A stretch of 64,000 nt of DNA. Origin: Opitutaceae bacterium. Its GTDB lineage: Bacteria > Verrucomicrobiota > Verrucomicrobiia > Opitutales > Opitutaceae. Below are positions 29,045-38,900 of the stretch, piece by piece. The stretch lies in NCBI GenBank assembly GCA_015075305.1, contig JABTUS010000002.1:486568-550567 (forward strand). The letters are read 5' to 3'. Position 1 is the stretch's first letter. Every line of letters begins with the position of its first letter. Under the pieces are notes generated by a model. The model was not told the origin of the DNA and did no database searches. It worked only from the letters and a program-made list of their open reading frames with translations. The translations under genes and the position numbers were made by a program.

Positions 29045-31579
29045 CTAGACGATCTCGCAGGCGCCGCCGACGCAGGCGGGGGCCATCTTGAGCTCCGTCT
29101 CATCCGTCGCCTCGCGCATCTCCGTGTAGTCGACGCGGTGCGGGCGGAGCGAATTCCACCGGTGAACATCGTTCTCCACGGTGACCTCCTCGCGAGGCGC
29201 CTGCGCATAGGCCTTGTCCCCGGCATCCTGAAGCAGTGAGATGCCCGTGAAGAATTCGCGGTTGGTCCAGATGTACTCCGACACCTGGTTCCACTCGTCC
29301 TCATGCACCGTGCAGGTGTTGGACACGTTGTGATTCAAGCTCGGCGAGCGTGAATCCGGGTTCGCTCCCGCGATGACCCAGTGCTGCTGCACCAGCTTAA
29401 CCAGCTCGAGAAACTGCACCGCAGTCAGATCCTTGCGCAGGATCGCCTTCCTCGGTGCCTCCACCGGAAACGTGATCACGTCATCCGTCGCCGGGTTGTA
29501 CACCGACGTCTCGGTCATCTGCGGGTTGGTCGCCTTGAAATGCCGGTAGACGGGCTCCATGCGGTTGGCCTGCACGCGGCGAAAGTACCGCCTCGAATGA
29601 TGTGGATGGATGCCCGAGGCTGCGTTGAGGATGAGCGACGCCGTGCCCTCGGGTTTGGTCGTGCAGATCTTGGCCGCGTGGCGGATGCCGATGAGCCCCG
29701 CGATGAGGCGGTTTGCCGCACGGCAGAGTCGCGCGCCCTGTTCGAGTATGCGCGGATCGAATAGCACCGCCGGATTGTCCATGAATCCACAGATCGAGAC
29801 GCCGAGCAGAGCATCGTGCTCATTGATCAGCCGCGTGACCGGGCCAAGGTAGGGCATGTCGGTGTACGCCGCCTGCAGGGTGCCAATGGCGGTGGCCGCG
29901 AGGCAGGCCTCATAAAACGCCTTCTCCGTGGTGGCCGCATTGCCATTGATCGTGGTCAGATTGCAGTGCTGAAAACCCGACAGCCGCGACGCACCCGGCA
30001 GATCGCCCTGATAGCCGTGGTGGAAAAGCGCTGAGCGCTCCTCCGGGCTGAGATCCCAGTCCACGATCGGCAGCAGGCTGATCTCGGCGCAGGGATTGCA
30101 GCCCGCGTCGGGATGATCGCAGAAATAGAAACCGGGCTCGCCAAACTCCTTCTGCGCCTTGAAGAGCCTCTTGAAATACTCCTCGCTGCGCTGGTCGCGC
30201 GACAGCACCGCTGAATTGTTCGAGGCGGAGCGCTGCGGGTTCTGCTCGAACCAGCTGCCCGTCTTCGCATTCGTCATCTCCTCGTCATCGGGGGAAAAAA
30301 GACAGATCGTCGCCGAGCGGCGGATGCCGCCCGCCAGCACCGCCTTGGCGATGTACATGCAGATGTCGTAAACCTCGATCGGCCGGAGCGCGCGGCCGTT
30401 GGACGCATCGAGGATCCGCTCGACGTGGATCAGCGCCTTCTTCAGCGGCAGGTGACCCGGCGCCTTTCCGCCCGAAGTTTTCAGCGGCGCACCGCGCGGC
30501 CGGATCGACGAGAAGTCGAACTCGACCTTCGCTCCCTCGAAATACGAGGTCAGCAGCGCATGCAGCGCATCCGACCACCCTTCGATCGTGTCAACAACAT
30601 GGTGATGCACGACGGGCAGTTCGTTCTCCGCAGGCCGCTTTGGCAGATCCGGGAGCAGCGCGATGTGGTGGCGCTGCACCGAGAAGCCCACGCCGCAGCC
30701 GCTGAGCAGCAGGAAGAAATATTCGCGGAAAAACTCCACGCGGTCGACGTTCGAGAAGCTGCAGTTGAACATGCGGCTGTGGTTTTTCAGGATCGCCTGG
30801 CCACCAAACTGCATCGAGCGCATGCTCGGCAGCACCTTCTTCTCAGCCACCATCCCGAAGGCGTCGGTTATCACCCCCCTGAGATCCACCCCGCCCCAGG
30901 TTTCGCGCAGCAGCGCGGCCCCCGCGCCGGCAATCTCAGAAATCTCCGCGGGCAGTTCGGCAGCCAGGCGCTGATCCAGCTTCCCGGCAAAGAACTCCAG
31001 ATGCATGTCGCGCACCCGTTCGACCCCCTCGGAGAAAATCTCCCGTCGTCCAAGCTCGGGGCGATACCGCGCGTACTTCGCCATGGCGATGTAGTCGGAC
31101 AAGCCGCTGTCCGCATAATGGGCAAGCCGGCGCTCCGCCCGCCGCGCCCGGTAAAGCATGTACGAACGCGCGACCTCCCAGTGCCCCGCCGCAGCGATGG
31201 CCTTCTCAACCGCATCCTGCACCTGCTCGATCGTGGGATGGCGGCCGTCGCGGTAGAAAAGCTCGAGCATCTGGGTGACCGCGGTCGCGATGCGCGTGAC
31301 CTCGGCAAACGCCGCGCTCTCCAGTCCGTAGCACGCGAGCGGATCGTCGCGATAAGGGTTGGCCGTGTTTCCGGTGCGCTCCTCAAAAAACGCGAGTGCG
31401 ATCGCACGGGCCACCTTGTTCTGGTCAAACCGCACCCGCGTGCCGTCCCGCTTGACCACCAGCCGCTCGGCCGCAGGGATGGCGCGATTGAGCAGGCGCG
31501 ACGCCCTTGGCGGCTGAGGCGCGATGGGAGGGGTTTCGTTGGATTCGGTTTCGGTTTCAGTCAGGACGGCGGAATTCAT
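29045..31579 (-). CDS. Class II (adenosylcobalamin-dependent) ribonucleotide reductase, monomeric RTPR type
   Basis: The enzyme makes deoxyribonucleotides using an adenosylcobalamin radical. The 844-residue chain has an N-terminal ATP-cone (about 40-150, VVKRDGTRVRFDQNKVARAI), which controls overall activity. The reductase barrel follows, with the first active-site Cys in MFNCSFSNV, the NPCAEIS motif (Asn, Cys, Glu) and a later TTKPEGTASL segment. The final CVGGACEIV resembles the redox-shuttle Cys pair of the Lactobacillus triphosphate reductase. That combination points to the monomeric RTPR class rather than the diphosphate NrdJ class. Its 342-bp upstream region was searched for a cobalamin riboswitch without a convincing match. 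Confidence 0.85.
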   Translation of the reverse strand: MNSAVLTETETESNETPPIAPQPPRASRLLNRAIPAAERLVVKRDGTRVRFDQNKVARAIALAFFEERTGNTANPYRDDPLACYGLESAAFAEVTRIATAVTQMLELFYRDGRHPTIEQVQDAVEKAIAAAGHWEVARSYMLYRARRAERRLAHYADSGLSDYIAMAKYARYRPELGRREIFSEGVERVRDMHLEFFAGKLDQRLAAELPAEISEIAGAGAALLRETWGGVDLRGVITDAFGMVAEKKVLPSMRSMQFGGQAILKNHSRMFNCSFSNVDRVEFFREYFFLLLSGCGVGFSVQRHHIALLPDLPKRPAENELPVVHHHVVDTIEGWSDALHALLTSYFEGAKVEFDFSSIRPRGAPLKTSGGKAPGHLPLKKALIHVERILDASNGRALRPIEVYDICMYIAKAVLAGGIRRSATICLFSPDDEEMTNAKTGSWFEQNPQRSASNNSAVLSRDQRSEEYFKRLFKAQKEFGEPGFYFCDHPDAGCNPCAEISLLPIVDWDLSPEERSALFHHGYQGDLPGASRLSGFQHCNLTTINGNAATTEKAFYEACLAATAIGTLQAAYTDMPYLGPVTRLINEHDALLGVSICGFMDNPAVLFDPRILEQGARLCRAANRLIAGLIGIRHAAKICTTKPEGTASLILNAASGIHPHHSRRYFRRVQANRMEPVYRHFKATNPQMTETSVYNPATDDVITFPVEAPRKAILRKDLTAVQFLELVKLVQQHWVIAGANPDSRSPSLNHNVSNTCTVHEDEWNQVSEYIWTNREFFTGISLLQDAGDKAYAQAPREEVTVENDVHRWNSLRPHRVDYTEMREATDETELKMAPACVGGACEIV

Positions 31580-31921
31580 GGTGAAAATATGACGGACGGA
31601 TGAACGTTGAGGCTCCCATGGAACGGAAGCCGGTTGTCAGGGGAATTGTCGGGCTAGGTCCGTCATCACGCGCCCCGCTCAAAGCCCTCCCGCCAGCGGC
31701 AGAACCTGATTGGAAAACGAACGAAAAAACGGAAAAGCCACGGGAGAACGAGGGTATGCGGAGCGCACCTTGCAAGCTGATTATGCCGACAATTGCATCC
31801 GCAGGCGCACACTACGGAATGTGGTCCGCGTCTCGTCAATCCACTACCGGTGGTGGGCGGAAACTTTTATTGATTCACATCAAGGCAGGGCCGGATTCTC
31901 CCGCACATGCCTCGTGAATCC
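31580..31921. other. Gene-free stretch upstream of the ribonucleotide reductase
   Basis: This 342-bp gap lies between the ribonucleotide reductase start and the end of the Feo cluster, which are both on the minus strand. It holds the presumed reductase promoter. I see no cobalamin-riboswitch core, no NrdR-box pair and no convincing open frame. Confidence 0.5.
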
Positions 31922-32152
31922 CTACCTGAAAGCTCCTCGATGGGACCGCTTTTTGAGGTGCACTTGCAGTTTGCGGACGTCCTTCGACACCGCGCCACAC
32001 CCGCCACCGCCGCAATCCGAGCCCTTCCGCGCCTTGCCGAACAGCCGCAGGGTCAGCCACACCGCGCAAACCGCCACCACCGCCAGCGCCAGCCAGGACT
32101 GCATGGCTGCCTCGGCGGGAACCTGCGAAAGGATGGTTTGAACGGGCGACAT
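31922..32152 (-). CDS. FeoB-associated Cys-rich membrane protein
   Basis: This 76-residue protein has one transmembrane helix (LALAVVAVCAVWLTLRL, about 20-36) followed by a basic stretch and a CGGGGCG cysteine cluster, then a Lys/Arg tail. Short proteins of this layout directly after feoB are a known accessory of the Feo system (FeoB-associated Cys-rich membrane protein, FeoC-like in position). ATG 32152 was chosen; a TTG start at 32182 in the same frame is possible. It begins 34 bp after the feoB stop. Confidence 0.78.
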   Translation of the reverse strand: MSPVQTILSQVPAEAAMQSWLALAVVAVCAVWLTLRLFGKARKGSDCGGGGCGAVSKDVRKLQVHLKKRSHRGAFR

Positions 32153-32185
32153 CGGCGGCGAAATGGTTCGATTGACGGTCAACGG

Positions 32186-34328
32186 CTAAAATCCGAGCGC
32201 GCGGCCTCCTTGGAAGACCACGAAACTCACGATCCATGCGGTCGACGTCATGTAACCTAGCTGGAAAAGCGGCCAGCGCCAGGAGTTTGTTTCGCGTCTC
32301 ACGATGACCAGCGTGCTGATGCACTGCATCGCAAACACGTAGAAAAGCATCAGCGAAACACAGGTGAGCGGCGTGAAGAGCTGCCGGCCGTCCGGCCATT
32401 TCGCCGCCACCAGGGCCCGGCGCAGCGGGGTCGACTCCGTGCCGTCGTCCTGCGCATTGAAGACCACGCCCATCGTCGAGACAAACACCTCGCGCGCCGC
32501 AAACGATGCGACCAGCCCGATGCCGATCTGCCAGTCGAAGCCCAGGGGCTTGATCAGCGGCTCGAGCGCGTGCCCCGCCCTGCCGGCAAAGCTGTGGGTC
32601 ATCTGCTCCTGGGGCGTCGCTCCGTCATGGGATTTTGGATACGCCGAAAGGAACCAGAGCATGATCGAAATCGCCAGGATCAGCGTGCCCGCGCGCTTCA
32701 GGAAGAGGCCCGCGCGCTCGACCATGTGAAGGATCACGTCGCGCATGCGCGGCAGCCGGTACGGCGGCAGCTCCATGATCATCACCGGAGGTTTGCCCCT
32801 GAAGAGCGTGCGCTTGAACAGCCAGGCGAATCCGAACACGCCGAAATAGCCGACAACATAGAGCCCGAACATGATGCCGACCTTCGTCATCACCGGCACG
32901 CGGTCATTGGGCACGAGCGCGGCGATCATCAGAAGATAGACGGGCAGACGCGCCGAACAGCTCATCAACGGCGCCACAAGGATCGTCACCAGCCTGTCCT
33001 TGGGATCCTCGATCGTGCGCGTCGCCATGATGCCGGGAATCGCGCAGGCATGCGAGCTGAGGAGCGGGATGAAGCTCTTTCCGTTGAGCCCCACGCGGCT
33101 CATCAGGCGGTCCATGATGAATGCCGCGCGCGCCATGTACCCGGTGCTCTCCAGGAGCCCGATGAAAAAGAACAGGATGAGAATCTGCGGCAGAAAAACC
33201 ACGACGCCGCCCACGCCGGCGATCGCGCCGTCCGTGATGAGATCCCGCAGATCGCCCGCGGGCATGACGCCCTTCACCCAGTCCGCGAGCGACGCCACAT
33301 GGTCGTCGATCCACGTCATCGGATACTCCGCAAGGGTGAAGATGCTGACAAAAAGCGCGACCATGATCGCGCCAAGAATGGCCCATCCCCAGAGCGGGTG
33401 TAACCACTTCGTCAATACGGTCGCTGACGTTCGCCGCCGAACGGTCCGCGTAGCCAGCGCGCACAACCTCGGCGCACAGGCGGCCGATCGCCTCGTAGCG
33501 CGAACTCACCAGCGACCCCGCCCAGTCGGTGCCCTCGGTTTCCCAGCGTTTCTGCCAGGTGTTCAGGATGGCCAGAGTCCGGGCGTCCAGCGGCGTCGAT
33601 CCCGCCACCCTCACCGTGTCCTGATCAGTCAGCAGCAGCAGCGCCTCCGCGCGTGCCGTGAGCGCCGTCTTGCGGCTGTGGTCGACCAGGGACGCCTGGA
33701 GCTCGGAAACCGCCGGCGCAATCGGCGCCGGTATGGTCCAGCTGTGACGCGGCAGCGGCAGGTCCACGCGGCTCATGGCAACCTTGAGCTCGATCAGGCC
33801 CCTGCCATGCGACGCTTCGCACGGGATGACCGGTATGCCGAGTTCGTTCTCGAGCCGGCCAACGCTGATCTGGAGACCCGCCTTGGTGGCGAGATCCATC
33901 ATGTTCAGCACGAGGATGACCGGCCGCCCCAGGTCGAGAATCTGGTGAACCAGGTACAGATTGCGCTCGAGATTGGTCGCATCGACTATGCAGAGAATGC
34001 GATCCGGAGCCACCGTGTCCGCGCGGCGCCCCAGCAGCACGTCGCGCGTCACCGCCTCGTCGGGCGAACGCGCCGCGAGCGAATACGCGCCCGGCAGATC
34101 GATGATGGTGATGGGCTGGCCATGCTGCGAATAGGCGGTTCCGACCTTCTTTTCAACCGTGACTCCCGGATAGTTGCCGACCTTCTGCTTGAGCCCGGTC
34201 AGTGCATTGAACAGGGTCGACTTGCCGCAGTTGGGGTTTCCAACCAAGGCATAGGTCGGCACATGGCGGGCAGGCGCGGAAATGCCCCGGACCGGCCCTC
34301 CAGGAGCGTCAGGGGAACCCAGGCTCAT
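32186..34328 (-). pseudogene. feoB: Ferrous iron transporter feoB, split by a frameshift
   Basis: The N-terminal part (34328 down to about 33400) is a GTPase with G1 GNPNCGKST, G3 DLPGAYSL and G4 LNMMD, followed by the helical linker to DRIDEVV. The C-terminal part (about 33400 to 32186) is the permease with SSHACAIPGIMATRTI and APLMSCSARLPVYLL. They are in different frames. In the junction the sequence reads GTGGTTACACCCGCTCTGG. Adding one AC unit (ACACAC instead of ACAC) restores VVTHPLWGWAILG, the normal family sequence, so one AC dinucleotide appears to have been lost at 33398-33402. Both halves are otherwise intact, so this is a recent mutation, an assembly error or a recoding site. feoA overlaps the start by ATGA. 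Confidence 0.9.
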
Positions 34329-34567
34329 TTCGCTCCCGGCTCCACGAGGACGACGTCCGCCTCGCTGCGTCGCAGGGTCAGTCGATACCCGCGAATCTCA
34401 ATCTCCAAGGGATCGCCCAATGGCGCCGTCCTCAACAGCTTCACCAAGGTGCCCGGCAGGAGTCCCATCTCCCGCATGCGCAGGAATGCCGGTCCCGTCC
34501 GGGGAAACTCGCGGAGCACGGCGGTGGCGCCGACAGCAAGCCCGGAAAGAGGAATCTTCTCAGCCAT
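34325..34567 (-). CDS. FeoA-domain protein, second copy
   Basis: FeoA is a small SH3-like partner of the FeoB GTPase. This 80-residue protein has the pattern IPLSGLAVGATAVLREF, a FLRMREMGLLPGTLVKLLRTAPLGDPLEIEIRG core and a closing VLVEPGAK. It overlaps feoB by four bases (ATGA) and follows the other FeoA-type gene by 12 bp. ATG 34567 (MAEKIPL) was used. The two adjacent feoA genes differ clearly in sequence and may not be interchangeable. Confidence 0.88.
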   Translation of the reverse strand: MAEKIPLSGLAVGATAVLREFPRTGPAFLRMREMGLLPGTLVKLLRTAPLGDPLEIEIRGYRLTLRRSEADVVLVEPGAK

Positions 34568-34579
34568 ATCCCGCTCCAA

Positions 34580-34846
34580 TCAGGCGCGATTCACGCACCG
34601 CTCCACCAGAATCTGGCTCGCAGCACCGTGATTCAGCGCAATACGAGTGCCATTCACGCAGCAGATCACCGGGGACCGACCCGAAATTTTTGTCACAAGC
34701 GACGACTCCCCAAATCCGAGCTCACGGATGCGCTGCTTGAAGGTTCCCTCTCCAACCAATTCGTAAACCCGACCGCACTCGCCCGCCGGAAGCTGGCACA
34801 ACGGCAATCGGAAATCATCGGGTTTTACTTTTTCGCCGGAAGACAT
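34580..34846 (-). CDS. FeoA-domain protein, first copy
   Basis: The 88-residue protein has LPLCQLPAGECGRVYELVG, then TFKQRIRELGFGESSLVTKISGRSP and a terminal ILVERCVNRA, all typical of FeoA. It carries extra Cys residues (LCQLPAGEC, VICCVNG) that the second copy lacks. The start was placed at ATG 34846 (MSSGEKVKPDDF), since the in-frame extension to 35086 resembles noncoding sequence. A Fur-like site lies 23 bp upstream. It is the first gene of the feo run. Confidence 0.85.
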   Translation of the reverse strand: MSSGEKVKPDDFRLPLCQLPAGECGRVYELVGEGTFKQRIRELGFGESSLVTKISGRSPVICCVNGTRIALNHGAASQILVERCVNRA

Positions 34847-34868
34847 GAGCAGGCTCCGGGATAGATGA

Positions 34869-34883
34869 TGAGACTCAGTTTCA
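34869..34883. promoter_or_regulatory. Fur-like operator before the feo operon
   Basis: TGAGACT-C-AGTTTCA is a near-perfect 7-1-7 inverted repeat that matches the Fur consensus TGATAAT-N-ATTATCA at 10 of 14 arm positions. It lies just upstream of the first feoA, where an iron-dependent repressor would be expected. The rest of the 304-bp gap (34847-35150) shows no gene. The match is moderate; regulation by Fur or a DtxR/Mnt protein is inferred. Confidence 0.45.
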
Positions 34884-35150
34884 ATGTCAATCCACCCCGC
34901 CTCGAAAGCTTCATACGCCAGTTTTCTGCACATGACTTCGATCGTACTTCTGAAATTTCCATGAAAGCGTATAGAAATATTATCCGGAATTTCGGCGATA
35001 TTCTGAACCTCGCAATCAGTCTGTCCCTGCGGAATTGGCCTCAGTGCCCCAATACAACGCTCTAATTTACACAAGGTAACACCCATTTTCCTTCAATGGC
35101 TGGCCTCCAAGCTTGCTCAAGGCCACCGCGTTGCCACGGTATTTTCAGCT

Positions 35151-35882
35151 ATGAAACCCAAACCCCTGATATGCTTCCTGGCGCTGGCGGGCGTATTTTC
35201 CGTCAGCTTTGCCCGAGGTGCCGCAAGTCAATCCCCGTTGGTCGGTGCCTGGCACGCGTCCGGACCCATCGAACAAGTGCTGATCATAGCACCCGACTAC
35301 TGGTCGCAGACATGGTTCGAACACGAAAAACACGCCTTCGTTCGCACCCGGGGCGGCTCGTATGTCGTCCATGGCGACGACGTTGAAGTTCGCCTCCAGT
35401 TCGACTCCAAGGACAAGTCGGATGTCGGCAAACCCGCCTCCGCGAAGATCGCCGTCTCCGGCAAGAACCTGACTGTCACCGACTCCAGCGGCGTCACTCA
35501 GAAATGGATCCGCATTGACAACGGCCACGGCCCGCAGGCCGGCACCTGGCGGATCACCGGGCGCCACTCCAACGGCAAGTTTTCCGAAATGCCGCTTCGC
35601 GCCCGCCGGACCTTGAAGATCCTCTCGGGCACCTGGTTCCAATGGGTCGCCATCAATGTCGAAACCGGTGAGTTTTCCGGCACCGGAGGCGGCACCTACA
35701 CATTTAATGACGGCAAGTACGTCGAGCAAATCGAGTTTTTTTCCCGCGATAATTCCCGCGTCGGGGCAAGACTGGAGTTTTCGGGCGAGGTCACCGGCGA
35801 CACCTGGCGTCATCGCGGCCGCAGCTCGAAGGGCGATCCACTCGACGAAACCTGGTCGCGCTTCAACGGTGCCACGCCCTGA
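35151..35882 (+). CDS. Exported hypothetical protein, beta-rich
   Basis: This 243-residue product has a signal peptide (cleavage near ARGAA). The rest is a beta-rich fold with repeated W/G motifs (LVGAWHASG, AGTWRITGRH, VTGDTWRHRGR). The three W-R/H repeats suggest a lipocalin- or beta-barrel-like lipid or small-molecule binding protein, as in several exported families of Bacteroidota and Verrucomicrobiota. The exact family is not recognised. It is followed 60 bp later by the heme-binding protein on the same strand, so co-transcription is plausible. Confidence 0.68.
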   Translation: MKPKPLICFLALAGVFSVSFARGAASQSPLVGAWHASGPIEQVLIIAPDYWSQTWFEHEKHAFVRTRGGSYVVHGDDVEVRLQFDSKDKSDVGKPASAKIAVSGKNLTVTDSSGVTQKWIRIDNGHGPQAGTWRITGRHSNGKFSEMPLRARRTLKILSGTWFQWVAINVETGEFSGTGGGTYTFNDGKYVEQIEFFSRDNSRVGARLEFSGEVTGDTWRHRGRSSKGDPLDETWSRFNGATP

Positions 35883-35942
35883 TATTCCTTCTCAGTGTCC
35901 CACTTTCTCGTTCATCACCGCTCGCAACCCCTCCCCGCCACC

Positions 35943-38900
35943 ATGATCCGTCGTCCGTCGCGTATTCACACTTCCAACAACCTGTCCCTTTCGCTGATCG
36001 CCCTGCTGGCGTTCTCAAGCCTGCGCGCCCAGCAGGGCGAGTTCCCCGTGGGGACAGGTACGGGGCTGACAGCCGAGGTCGCCGCAAGGACAATGACGCT
36101 GCCTCCCGGGTTTCACGCCACGCCCTACGCCAGTGAGCCCGCCGTGCACCAGCCAATCGCGTTCACCATCGACGAACGGGGCAGGCTCTGGGTGCTTGAA
36201 AACTACGCCTACCCCAACTGGTCGCCCTACGGCCACGACCGCATCCTGATTCTTGAGGACACCGATGGCGACGGTCGTCACGACACCTCGAAGGTTTTCT
36301 ACGACCAGATCAACTTCGGCAGCGGCATCGCCGTCGGGCACGGCGGCGTCTGGGTCGGCTCGCCTCCCTACCTTCTCTTCATTCCCGATCGGAATCGCGA
36401 TGACATCCCGGACGGGCCGCCGCAGGTCATGCTCGACGGCTGGGGAGCGCAGGACACGCATGAAACCTTGAACAGCCTCATCTGGGGCCCCGATGGCTGG
36501 CTCTACGGGAACCAAGGGGTCTTCACCAGTTCCAACGTCGGCAAGCCAGGAGCCCACGACAACGAGCGCATCCCGCTCAACGCGTGCGTCTGGCGCTACC
36601 ATCCCACAAAAAAAGTCTTCGAGGTCTTCGCCGAGGGAATGAGCAACCAATGGGGGCTGGATTTCAATGACCTCGGCGACTCCTTCGTCACCGCCTGCGT
36701 CATCCCGCACCTCTTTCATGTGATCCAGGGAGGATACTATCAGCGCCAATCCGGTCCTCACTTCAATCCGTACGTTTACGGCGAAATCAAGACGATCGCT
36801 GACCATCTCCATTACGATCGCGGCGTGGACTGGAGCAAATCGCGATTCGGCGCCGGTGGGACTGAAGCCGCGGGCGGCGGCCACGCGCATGCCGGCACGC
36901 TCATCTATCTCGGCGACAACTTTCCGGACGAATACCGCGGCGCACTGTTCACGCACAATGTCCTGGGCAGCCGCATCAATCACGACAAGCTCACCCCCAC
37001 CGGGTCCGGGTACATCGGTTCGCACGCACCCGATTTCATGCGCGCAAACGACTTCTGGTTCCGCGGCCTGCGACTTGAAATCGGCCCGGATGGATCGATC
37101 TTCAACAGCGACTGGTACGACGCGCGCGCCTGCCACCAGCAGCAGCCGCAGGATCGCACGAACGGTCGCATCTACAAGATCAGCTATGGAACCCCTGCGC
37201 CGGTGAAGGTGGATCTCGCCAAACTCTCCAGCGCCGAGCTCGTCAGAAATCAACTTCACAAGAACGAATGGTTCGTTCGCCGCTCGCGGATCATCCTGCA
37301 GGAACGCGGACCGGATCCCGCCGTGCACGCGGCGCTGCTCGCGATCATTCGCGACAACCCCGACGTCACCCGCAAACTGCGCGCGCTCTGGACACTTCAC
37401 GCCACGCGCGGACTCACCGGCACGCTTGCCCTCGAGTTTCTCAAATCCTCCGAAGCCTACGTGCGCGGCTGGACCATCCAGTTGATGTGCGAAGACAAGA
37501 CACCGTCGCCCACCCTCATCTCCGCCTTCGGTGCCATGGCGAAATCCGAAGCCTCGCCCGTTGTCCGCCGATTCCTCGCCTCCGCTGCGCAGCGCATTCC
37601 CGTCGCCGCCCGTTGGGAGGTCGTTGAGGGGCTGCTCAGCCACGGCGATGACGCCGACGACACCAACCTGCCCCTGCTCTACTGGTACGCTGCCGAACCG
37701 CTGGTCGCAGTCGATTCAGCGCGCGCCTCCAAACTCGCCGCCGCCACTCCGCTCACCGCGCTGCGCTCCTACTTCACCCGGCGCGCCGCAGCGCTGGCGG
37801 ATGCACAAAATGCCGACAAATCCGGCGTGTCCGCCGCTGGCGGACTCGAAACCTTTGCCGAGGCCCTCTCCACCGCGAGCGACCCCGACTACCAGCATGA
37901 ACTTCTCGCCAGCATGCTGACCAGCACCGAGGGCCGATCGAAGCTCTCACCCCCGCCATCCTGGGCCAAGGCCTATGCGACCATTGGCATGAGTGCGAAC
38001 CCCGACCTCATCGCCCAGTCCGACATCCTGGCCGTCCGTTTTGGCGATTCGAGCATCGGTTGGAAAAAGACATGGGTGGCCCGTGACAGCTTTGCGCCGC
38101 TCGTCGCGCGGCAGGCCGCACTTCGGCTGATGAACGAAACCCTGAACTTCCAGCTCGCGCCAACCTACCAGAGCGTGCTCGCCGAACCAGGCCTCAGACT
38201 CCTCGCCCTGCGCGGACTCTCCGCCTACGACGCGCCCACGACGCCCGAGGCAATCTTCAAATTCTACTCGTCGTTCACCGCTGAGGAAAAGCGCGCCGCC
38301 CTCTCCCTGCTCGCCGCACGCCCCGCCTACGCACACAGCCTGCTCGAGGCCGTCAAGGCGGGCACGGTTCCGAAAAGCGACCTCGACGCCTCGCTCGCGC
38401 GGCAGATTCGTTTTCACAAGGACGCTGACCTCGACCGGCTTCTCGCGGAAGTCTGGGGCGTGAGCCACGAGACTGCACAGAGCGCAACTGACGAAATTCA
38501 AGTCTGGAAGAGGGAACTCACGCCTGCACGTCTCGCAGCCGCCGATCTCAAGCGCGGACGACAGATCTTCAACAACACCTGCGCCCTCTGCCACCAGTTG
38601 TACACGGACGGCCGCTCCGTGGGCCCGGAGCTCACAGGATCCAACCGCGCCGATCTCGACTACCTGCTCCGCAACATCGTCGATCCCAACGCAGACATCG
38701 GCCGCGACTACCAGTTGGTCACCATCGAGACCAAGGACGGCCGCATGAACGCGGGCATCATCCAACGCGAAACGCCGTCCGCCATCACGCTCATCAACCA
38801 GGCGGAAAGCGTCTCCGTCGCGCGCGACCAGATCAAAACTCTGCGGCGACTCGACGTCTCGCTGATGCCTCCCGGTCTGCTCTCTTCACTCAGCGAGCCC

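Noticed and set aside
31580..31921. Cobalamin riboswitch upstream of the class II ribonucleotide reductase
   Set aside because: The region has GGTGC- and CTGCC-like words on the minus strand, but the conserved core segments are not in the right order and the B12-box sequence is missing. A covariance search would be decisive; by eye it is not supported.
33000..34631. 543-residue ORF antisense to feoB and feoA
   Set aside because: It runs across three recognised Feo genes and has no recognisable domain. Considered because feoB is broken, but the FeoB motifs are unmistakable on the minus strand.
36015..37643. 542-residue ORF antisense to the PVC-type heme protein
   Set aside because: It lies on the opposite strand of a gene with signal peptide, propeller and CxxCH site. 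Composition is that of a GC-driven antisense frame.
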